This document shows, in pieces, positions 58,379-64,000 of a stretch of DNA of 64,000 bases. A program made the position numbers and the translations under genes. The notes under the pieces are model-generated. The model saw only the letters and a program-made list of their open reading frames with translations, was not told where the DNA came from and ran no database searches. Source of the DNA: Microsaccharimonas sp964523145 (GTDB taxonomy: Bacteria > Patescibacteriota > Saccharimonadia > Saccharimonadales > Saccharimonadaceae); assembly GCA_964523145.1 (NCBI GenBank), contig CAZFYB010000001.1, forward strand, positions 88,889 to 152,888. Direction: 5' to 3'. Within the stretch, counting starts at the first letter, position 1; each line of letters opens with the position of its first letter.

Positions 58379-58924
58379 ATGTCAAATAACCGTTACGATT
58401 CATCACGACAATGGTACGCCATTCATACCTACAGTGGCTACGAAGAAAAAGTTGCCGACAGTATTCGCCAGCGTATTAACGCGGTTGATATGGCTGACAA
58501 GATTTTTGACGTCATGGTACCAAAAGAGAAGCAAATTGAAATTAAAAACGGTAAACGTAAAGTTGTTGAGAAAAAGATTTTCCAAGGCTACGCCCTTGTT
58601 GAAATGAAACTTACCGATGAAACATGGTACATTGTGCGAAACACCCCAGGTGTTACCGGGTTTGTTGGTACAAGTACTCAACCGACACCAGTTTCTGACC
58701 AAGAAATCAGCAAGATCAAAAAGCGTATGGGCGTTGAAGACCCTAAGCACTTTATCGACTTCCAAGAAGGCGAAGTGGTCAGCATTACTGATGGGCCGTT
58801 TAAAGGCTTTGACGGCGCTATTTCTGAAATCGACAACCAAAAGGGTAAAGTGAAGGTTATGGTGAGTATGTTCGGCCGTGATACTTCAGTTGAGCTGGAT
58901 GCACTGCAGGTTAAGAAAGTTTAA
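58379..58924 (+). CDS. nusG: Transcription elongation/antitermination factor NusG
   Basis: 181 aa. RQWYAIHTYSGYEEKVADSIRQR, IFQGYALVEMKLTDETWYIVRNTPGVTGFVG and the C-terminal KOW domain (FQEGEVVSITDGPFKGFDGAISEI) are complete. It links RNA polymerase with Rho or the ribosome. Confidence 0.98.
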   Translation: MSNNRYDSSRQWYAIHTYSGYEEKVADSIRQRINAVDMADKIFDVMVPKEKQIEIKNGKRKVVEKKIFQGYALVEMKLTDETWYIVRNTPGVTGFVGTSTQPTPVSDQEISKIKKRMGVEDPKHFIDFQEGEVVSITDGPFKGFDGAISEIDNQKGKVKVMVSMFGRDTSVELDALQVKKV

Positions 58925-58945
58925 TTAACTTTTCTTGCAACTATG

Positions 58946-58977
58946 AGAAAGCTTTACATGTGTAGAGCTTTCTTTTA
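58946..58977 (+). terminator. Terminator after nusG
   Basis: AGAAAGCT/AGCTTTCT stem followed by TTTATAG; the last bases also form the -10 box of the next gene. Confidence 0.75.
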
Positions 58978-58989
58978 TAGTTGGTTGAA

Positions 58990-59382
58990 ATGTCTGAATC
59001 AATGAACAAAAATGGTGAAGTAACCGTTTTATTCCATAAGGATGACACACTTTTAATTCCTCCGTTTGAGCTACCCAGAGAAGCTCGCTATGAAAAAGAA
59101 ACGTTTGAGGCAGCATATTACCGATTATGTAATGACTACGGGGTTGTAGGATCAGTTGATTATCGACCAGAAATTTTTTATGACATAGACAAAGATCTTC
59201 GTGTTTTTCTTTTTAAACCTCGATATGGAGAACTTGATACGTCTGAATTCTTTGTACCGCTTGAGGAAGTAGTACCGCATCTCGAAGTCGAAGATGGATA
59301 TGAGCTCAAAAAACCTATCGATAGGCAGCTAGTTGCAAGAGCAAGATTACTTTTACTCCACCGTGGATCTGGACTCAAATAG
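58990..59382 (+). CDS. Hypothetical protein, 130 aa
   Basis: Unknown. Its layout (ILPPFELPREARYEKETFEAAYYRLCNDYGVV-like middle with an acidic C-terminus) recalls a NUDIX-like fold without a Nudix box. TATAGT ends 8 bases before the ATG. It lies between nusG and rplK, which are usually adjacent. Confidence 0.55.
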   Translation: MSESMNKNGEVTVLFHKDDTLLIPPFELPREARYEKETFEAAYYRLCNDYGVVGSVDYRPEIFYDIDKDLRVFLFKPRYGELDTSEFFVPLEEVVPHLEVEDGYELKKPIDRQLVARARLLLLHRGSGLK

Positions 59383-59398
59383 CCAAAAGTGGTATACT
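59370..59398 (+). promoter_or_regulatory. Promoter of rplK
   Basis: TGGACT (59370-59375) and TATACT (59393-59398), 17-base spacer, overlapping the end of the previous gene. AAGGAAAAA precedes the rplK ATG. Confidence 0.5.
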
Positions 59399-59452
59399 AC
59401 CTTAGTTACGCACTAAATAAAGCTTCAAAATTATTTAGTACAAGGAAAAAAT

Positions 59453-59878
59453 ATGGCAAAGAAAATTATTGGAAATCTTAAACTACGTATCCCGGCTGGT
59501 CGTGCGACTGCAGGTCCTCCTGTTGGTTCAACACTCGGTCAATGGGGTCTTAATATGATGGATTTCATCAACCCTTTTAACGATGCTACTAAAGATCTTA
59601 TGGGTAAAGATGTCATCGTTCACATTCAAGTGTTCGAAGACCGCACCTTTACCTGGAACTCACTTGGGCAACCAGTTGATGACATGATCCGCGAAAAAGC
59701 TGGTATCAAAAAGGGAAGTGCGAAACCACACACCGACAAAGTTGGTAAAATCTCTCGTGCACAGCTTGAAGAGATCGCTGAAATCAAAAAAGATATGCTT
59801 AACGCAATCGACATGGATGGACGCGTAAAAGTTATTGCTGGTACCGCTCGCTCAATGGGCGTTGAAGTAACCGAATAA
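59453..59878 (+). CDS. rplK: 50S ribosomal protein L11
   Basis: 141 aa. LRIPAGRATAGPPVGSTLGQWGLNMMDFINPFN and the C-terminal MDGRVKVIAGTARSMGVEV. Part of the GTPase-associated centre. Separated from rplA by a minus-strand gene, unlike the usual rplK-rplA pair. Confidence 0.98.
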   Translation: MAKKIIGNLKLRIPAGRATAGPPVGSTLGQWGLNMMDFINPFNDATKDLMGKDVIVHIQVFEDRTFTWNSLGQPVDDMIREKAGIKKGSAKPHTDKVGKISRAQLEEIAEIKKDMLNAIDMDGRVKVIAGTARSMGVEVTE

Positions 59879-59892
59879 CAGTACTCGCATTT

Positions 59893-59921
59893 AAAAACAC
59901 CCCTTCATTGGGGTGTTTTTT
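59893..59921 (+). terminator. Bidirectional terminator after rplK
   Basis: AAAAACACCCC/GGGGTGTTTTT stem. It also overlaps the stop of the convergent 59920 gene. Confidence 0.9.
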
Positions 59922-60876
59922 ATAGGTTTTTTGTAATTAACGCAGCGTGCCGTTCAGCAAATCGCCGCCACAACCCCACCATTGACGGGTGTGATTCGAA
60001 AAAGTGCAGAGCATTTGCTTTAAACGAAGCGACTGCGAGCGTTCGCCGCCTATCAGCAATGTCGAGCTCTTTTAGCATGTAGCTTTCGTGATGTATGAGT
60101 TCTTCCGATGAATAAAGTGTTACGTCGACACCGTCAACGAGGCTTAATGATTTTTTCACATGTCTTTTTAGCGATGCAATAACAGTAGCGAGTTCTAACT
60201 GTGATTTTCCAGGCCCATCTATAAGCCATTCTTTAATTTCAGGTGATTGATCAAAAGTCGTGTGCACTACTTTGTTGAGTTTAACTTTATCACGAGGGCG
60301 GACACCACTAATTGAACGGCTCATATAATTTGCAATGGTGACCCCAGGGTGAGGAACAGGGATACGCTGACGATCACCGATAACTAATGTCCACGGATCA
60401 AGTGTTTCTACCGGCAAGGTGACAGCGAAAGGGAATAACGACTTAGTAAATTCATCCGATTCAGCAGTTTTTTCATATCTATCTGCTAAAAAGGTTTTAA
60501 AAGCTATAAACCCAAACGGCTGGCTGAGCTGACGTTGCAATACTTCGTGTCGTTGAATACCAAAAACCGAAAGTTCTAACCTGTCTCCAACAGTCTGCTG
60601 AAGAATCGATTCGATTTCAGCCACTCGATCCGGGTTGCTTGACGTAACCAACACATCAACATCACGGAGTGTCCCATCGTCACGGCGATCAGATAATGAA
60701 AACCCAGCTGGTACTACCACTTCTTTATGACAACTATCGATATATACATTTGGTTGAGTTAAGGCTGCCGTTCCTACACCACCAATGATCTGCATATCGG
60801 ATGCATCGCTCATCTGCTGGATAAAAGGCTGTATGATATCAAGAGAATTATGAAAAGGCTGTAAAATTTCTGACAT
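59920..60876 (-). CDS. Nucleotidyltransferase-like protein of unknown target
   Basis: About 318 aa. IIGGVGTAALTQ followed ~40 residues later by DDGTLRDVDVLVTS fits the GG...DXDXXV core of the pol-beta nucleotidyltransferase fold. The remainder is helical. Several in-frame ATGs near 60876-60888 follow a TATTAT box, so the start is uncertain by a few codons. It splits rplK from rplA on the opposite strand. Confidence 0.6.
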   Translation of the reverse strand: MSEILQPFHNSLDIIQPFIQQMSDASDMQIIGGVGTAALTQPNVYIDSCHKEVVVPAGFSLSDRRDDGTLRDVDVLVTSSNPDRVAEIESILQQTVGDRLELSVFGIQRHEVLQRQLSQPFGFIAFKTFLADRYEKTAESDEFTKSLFPFAVTLPVETLDPWTLVIGDRQRIPVPHPGVTIANYMSRSISGVRPRDKVKLNKVVHTTFDQSPEIKEWLIDGPGKSQLELATVIASLKRHVKKSLSLVDGVDVTLYSSEELIHHESYMLKELDIADRRRTLAVASFKANALHFFESHPSMVGLWRRFAERHAALITKNL

Positions 60877-60939
60877 AAACATTCTCATAATACTCTGAAT
60901 ATTCACTAAAACAACCAATAGTATTTTTCTAAAATTTAT

Positions 60940-61015
60940 GCTATAATAAGACTATACAAATCAATGTTGGGAGGCCGTAAAACGCCGTTTGCACCACAGA
61001 AAGGGTTTAACACCT
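60940..61015 (+). promoter_or_regulatory. Extended -10 promoter and leader of rplA
   Basis: TGCTATAAT (60939-60947) is an extended -10 element with a poor -35. The ~65-nt leader contains GGGAGGCCGT and AACGCCGTTT, possible pairing arms, and AAAGGG before the ATG. Confidence 0.5.
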
Positions 61016-62011
61016 ATGGCAAAGAAAGCCGATCTGCTTGAAGCAGCAAAAAAACTTGGCCTTGTTGAATTAACCGACAAGAACACCATTAAAGAAATTG
61101 AACTCGCTATTGAAGCTGCAGGTACCACTGCACCAGCCGAAGAACTTGCGGTTCTTGAAGACACTCCCGTTGCAAAAGCTGGTAAGCGAAGTGCTAAAGC
61201 AATTGCTGAAGCTGAAGCAAAGGTTGAAAAAGAACTCCGTAAGGAATCTGGTGACACTACTTCTACTGAAGGTGAAGAAGCTTCAGTCAAAAAAGGCCCT
61301 CGTCCTATTGCTCGTACTGTGTTAGAACGCCGTGGCAAAAACTACCGCAAGGTAAGCGAAAAGGTTGAAGCAGGGAAATACTACACGCTTGCTGAAGCTA
61401 TCGCTATTGCAGCTGAGACTAACCCTAGCAAGTTTGACGCAAGTGTTGAAGCGCACGTTCGCTTAAATGTTGACCCACGTCAAGCTGACCAAAATATTCG
61501 CGCAACCGTTAGCCTCCCTAACGGTACCGGTAAAACTATCCGTGTTGCAGTATTTGCCCCTGAAGCTGACCACAAAGCCGCTACAACTGCTGGTGCAGAT
61601 GTTGTTGGTGATGAAACATTCTTAGCACAACTTGATAAAGAGCAAATCGATTTCGACATTTTGATTGCAACACCACAATACATGCCTCGACTTGGTAAAT
61701 ATGCTCGTCTGCTTGGCCCACGTGGACTGATGCCAAACCCTAAAAGTGGTTCTGTCGCGACTGACGTTGCAAAAGCTGTTACCGAAGCTAAGGCTGGTAA
61801 GGTTGAATACCGCGTTGACAAGCAAGCGATTGTTCACCTTAGTATTGGTAAAGTAAGCTTTGGTGCTGATAAGTTGCATGAAAATGCAAAAAGCTTCTTC
61901 GATAGCCTTACTGCACAAAAGCCAACCAGTATTAAAGGTGGTTACGTAAAATCTATTAGCGTGAGTACCACTATGGGCCCTGGTATTAAAGTTGAGAACT
62001 TTGTTAACTAA
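61016..62011 (+). CDS. rplA: 50S ribosomal protein L1 with ~95-residue N-terminal extension
   Basis: 331 aa against about 230 in E. coli. The L1 core starts near residue 105 (RRGKNYRKVSEKVEAGKYY) and has ATPQYMPRLGKYARLLGPRGLMPNPKSGSV. The extension starts with a SAP-like helical pair (ADLLEAAKKLGLVELTDKNT) and continues as an acidic/basic linker. L1 forms the mobile stalk that releases E-site tRNA. Start at 61016 with AAAGGG upstream. Confidence 0.95.
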   Translation: MAKKADLLEAAKKLGLVELTDKNTIKEIELAIEAAGTTAPAEELAVLEDTPVAKAGKRSAKAIAEAEAKVEKELRKESGDTTSTEGEEASVKKGPRPIARTVLERRGKNYRKVSEKVEAGKYYTLAEAIAIAAETNPSKFDASVEAHVRLNVDPRQADQNIRATVSLPNGTGKTIRVAVFAPEADHKAATTAGADVVGDETFLAQLDKEQIDFDILIATPQYMPRLGKYARLLGPRGLMPNPKSGSVATDVAKAVTEAKAGKVEYRVDKQAIVHLSIGKVSFGADKLHENAKSFFDSLTAQKPTSIKGGYVKSISVSTTMGPGIKVENFVN

Positions 62012-62026
62012 TAATTAACTTCTTTT

Positions 62027-62058
62027 AAAAAACCGCCTTATCGTAAGGCGGTTTTTTT
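62027..62058 (+). terminator. Bidirectional terminator after rplA
   Basis: AACCGCCTTA/TAAGGCGGTT stem with A-run left and T-run right. It overlaps the last codons of the convergent 62038 gene. Confidence 0.92.
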
Positions 62059-62856
62059 ATCGTCTAGCAACTCTTCATCGAGCAGTACGACATCTTTTAT
62101 GCGGTTAAACATACCCGCTACAGCTTGCCCAATTTTAATACCACGGGCCGGGCTGTACGAATCAGGAGTAAGATTTCTGAGTCGCTCATTCAGCTCATCG
62201 GCCGATGGAGTTTCAACAGCATCAAACGAATACCTTAGCCCCTGATCTTCATGACGCTCAAGAATACCATTAATAAAATAGAGTTCGTTTTGTATGTGTC
62301 GATTAGAATCACTCAGCGAGTTCTTTCCCATTAACAACTTTTCAAGTCGAGCCTTGCGGGCTTTTAAGGTGTCCTCTATTGACGTAATGTCATCACGACT
62401 TTCTTGCAATTCTTGTGATCGCTGTATTGCTATTTGGTTAGCTGTTTCAAGATCTTTGACAAGTCGCTTGTTAATAAACCTTCGAGGCATCCGCCGTAAA
62501 GCAGCTAGCGCATTGATCGCTAACTCACTCTTACTATTGTCGCTTAATTCACCGGCCATTGTTTCAACTGTCGTAGCATAGGTATCTGCAAGCATCTCTT
62601 GCTTTGCCGGGTCATCAACAAGCATGTTAGCAAACGCCACTTCGCTGCCAAGTTTTGGTAACAGCTTCGACATTTCATCAGCAATAGGGTCAACGGGTGT
62701 TTTCTCGCTTGCTTTATTTACACTTGGAATGATATTCGGAGAAATAGTAAACTCCTCTGTTTGAGGAGGGTTTGTTGGGAATGGGGCAGCTTGCTCAGAA
62801 AGGGTTTGTGTTCGTGCGTGGGTTTCGTGTTCTGCCATCATGCCGTGATGCTCCAT
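62038..62856 (-). CDS. Hypothetical coiled-coil protein, 272 aa
   Basis: Unknown. N-terminal ~60 residues polar and Pro/Thr-rich with His-rich start, then a mostly helical protein with a coiled coil around residues 130-185 (LETANQIAIQRSQELQESRDDITSIEDTLKARKARLEKLL). No membrane segment. GGA lies 3 bases before the ATG. A TATACT box lies about 60 bases upstream on the minus strand. Confidence 0.55.
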   Translation of the reverse strand: MEHHGMMAEHETHARTQTLSEQAAPFPTNPPQTEEFTISPNIIPSVNKASEKTPVDPIADEMSKLLPKLGSEVAFANMLVDDPAKQEMLADTYATTVETMAGELSDNSKSELAINALAALRRMPRRFINKRLVKDLETANQIAIQRSQELQESRDDITSIEDTLKARKARLEKLLMGKNSLSDSNRHIQNELYFINGILERHEDQGLRYSFDAVETPSADELNERLRNLTPDSYSPARGIKIGQAVAGMFNRIKDVVLLDEELLDDKKTALR

Positions 62857-63032
62857 ATTTCCAAGTTTGTGTTAGACAAGAGCGTGTTAGTGTTTGCGCG
62901 TTCTTGCGGAAAGTATATCATAAGCGGTATATTACTTGCAATACTTATCTGTTATAAAATACGAATTTTATGTATAGTAGAGCGAGGTGGGTTGTACCCA
63001 AACAATTCTCGAGAGAAATGAGGTGGCCAAAA

Positions 63033-63779
63033 GTGGCCGACACGACAAAGGAGAAGCCGGAATACGCATTCCGTTCCGACATCAAGGTGGAGCTGGTTCG
63101 CTCCAGCGCCAGTGACAGCGATGTACTGTTTGCCGCTCGGGTTTCGACCCTGGGCGAACAGACACTCGAAGCTGCCGCCGGCGGCGATGAGGCAGAGTCG
63201 AAGGACAGAGGGCTCATCAATTACTTGATGCGCGACCGACACGGCTCTCCCTTCGAGCACAACTCGATGACGTTCTACGTGCAGGCGCCGATCTTCGTGT
63301 TCCGTGAGTTCATGCGGCACCGGATCGCCAGCTACAACGAAGAATCGGGGCGTTACCGCGAGATGCGCCCTGTGTTCTACGTGCCTGGCCCTGAGCGCAA
63401 GCTTATCCAGGTCGGAAAGCCGGGAGCGTATGAGTTCCTGGATGGCACGCAGGAACAGTTCGAGCTGACGAACAAACTGGTCCTCGAGTCATCGATCGCC
63501 GCGTTCGAAAGGTATCAGCGGATGCTCGATGCCGGCATCGCCCGAGAAGTGGCGCGGATCGTTTTGCCGCTCAACCTCTATTCATCGATGTACGTCACGA
63601 TGAACGCGCGGGCGCTGATGAACTTCTTGAGCCTGCGACGGAAGGTGGAGGGGTCAACTTTCCCCTCGTTCCCTCAGCGCGAGATCGAGATGGCCGCCGA
63701 GCAGATGGAAGCCATCTGGGCCGAGCTGATGCCCATGACCCAGGCCACGTACGAGGCCAACGGTCGGGTAGCGCCGTAA
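63033..63779 (+). CDS. thyX: Flavin-dependent thymidylate synthase ThyX
   Basis: About 248 aa. The ThyX motif RHRIASYNEESGRY (RHRXXSXNEXSXRY) is complete, as is the later ALMNFLSLRR region. Converts dUMP to dTMP using FAD and methylene-tetrahydrofolate. The start is taken at the GTG 63033 with GAGGTGG 6 bases upstream; an ATG at 63018 is possible. GC is far higher than in the flanking genes, suggesting transfer or membership of the high-GC class seen elsewhere here. Confidence 0.92.
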   Translation: MADTTKEKPEYAFRSDIKVELVRSSASDSDVLFAARVSTLGEQTLEAAAGGDEAESKDRGLINYLMRDRHGSPFEHNSMTFYVQAPIFVFREFMRHRIASYNEESGRYREMRPVFYVPGPERKLIQVGKPGAYEFLDGTQEQFELTNKLVLESSIAAFERYQRMLDAGIAREVARIVLPLNLYSSMYVTMNARALMNFLSLRRKVEGSTFPSFPQREIEMAAEQMEAIWAELMPMTQATYEANGRVAP

Positions 63780-63800
63780 GTCGGCCAAGTGGTCCGATAC

Positions 63801-63860
63801 CCTGATGAGGCTGGCCTACGGAATGTTTGAGTTCCGCAGGCCAGCCCATCAGGCTTTTTT
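63801..63860 (+). terminator. Long terminator hairpin after thyX
   Basis: CCTGATG and GGCTGGCCT pair with AGGCCAGCC and CATCAGG, topped by GGAA/TTCC, followed by a T-run. The same style as the other high-GC genes. Confidence 0.92.
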
Positions 63861-63943
63861 ATTGTTTGATTAAATAAAGTATGTCATTATTATCACAGCA
63901 TGAATTGGGTGGGGGCTACAATTAGTAATTATTAAGAGGTCCC

Positions 63944-64000
63944 ATGAACGAACTACCAAATTTTGAAGACTATCGCAAAAAAGTAACGTTAGATACTGTG
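63944..64000 (+). CDS. Start of an unidentified gene, cut by window edge
   Basis: ATG at 63944 with AAGAGG 8 bases upstream opens a frame of 19 codons to the window end (MNELPNFEDYRKKV). Too short to name. Confidence 0.6.
   Translation, partial: MNELPNFEDYRKKVTLDTV

Noticed and set aside
1..64000. UGA recoded to glycine as in SR1/Gracilibacteria
   Set aside because: Genes such as thyA-unrelated controls, the pilin candidate and the 67-aa gene end properly at UGA, and no conserved protein here needs read-through of UGA.

Overview
The window looks like chromosome from a Candidatus Saccharibacteria (TM7) or closely related Patescibacteria/CPR organism. The reasons are: the order and content of the ribosomal clusters; no L30 gene (rpsE runs straight into rplO); cysteine-free versions of S14, L36, L33 and S4; a reduced fermentative gene set with a type II NADH dehydrogenase; and a Gram-positive-style type IV secretion cluster. 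UGA, UAA and UAG all act as stops, so there is no SR1/Gracilibacteria-type recoding. The phylum assignment is an inference from gene content; no 16S rRNA is present.

Layout. 2-3321: fusA (cut by the window edge) and tuf. 3385-4573: two high-GC minus-strand genes of unknown function, each followed by a copy of the same structured 3' element. 4616-22938: ribosomal protein, SecY, IF-1 and RNA polymerase alpha genes. The classic S10-spc-alpha operon is broken into separate transcription units: rpsJ; rplC to rpsH; rplF to rplO; secY; infA to rpsI. Small unrelated genes and RNA elements lie between them, several units start with structured leaders, and an apparent small RNA gene (about 15346-15582) sits before secY. 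A 10-N assembly gap interrupts rplD. 21751-26446: pseudouridine synthase, a DNA polymerase III delta-prime-like protein, a TPR protein, tRNA-Tyr, two tRNA-Thr, an RNA m5U methyltransferase and L33.

26443-32767 (minus): an alpha-glucan operon (GT4 glycosyltransferase, GH57, GH15, unknown) and NDH-2. 32890-36540: tRNA-Trp followed by a run of small accessory genes separated by degenerate copies of the tRNA 3' end plus its terminator, an array that looks like successive site-specific insertions. 36541-43194: a second small RNA candidate, then housekeeping and nucleotide-pool enzymes (DUF296/PPC, HD hydrolase, RdgB-like, FKBP, YtxH, LLM oxidoreductase, F420-dependent-reductase-like, NUDIX, DnaQ/GIY-YIG nuclease).

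43351-51645: a high-GC block with a membrane protein and a six-gene type IV secretion operon (ParA-like ATPase, VirB2-like pilin, VirB6-like protein, VirB4 split over two genes, VirB1/M23 cell-wall hydrolase), carrying strong hairpins inside and after it. 51683-57953: accessory membrane and signalling genes, including an orphan histidine kinase. 58049-62011: secE-nusG and rplK ... rplA, with unrelated genes inserted. 63033-63779: a high-GC thyX.

Two window-wide patterns stand out. First, many single genes have a -10 box only 5-8 nt before the start codon, implying leaderless mRNAs, while operon and ribosomal genes have Shine-Dalgarno sites. Second, a distinct class of high-GC genes with its own style of long perfect 3' hairpins is scattered among lower-GC genes.
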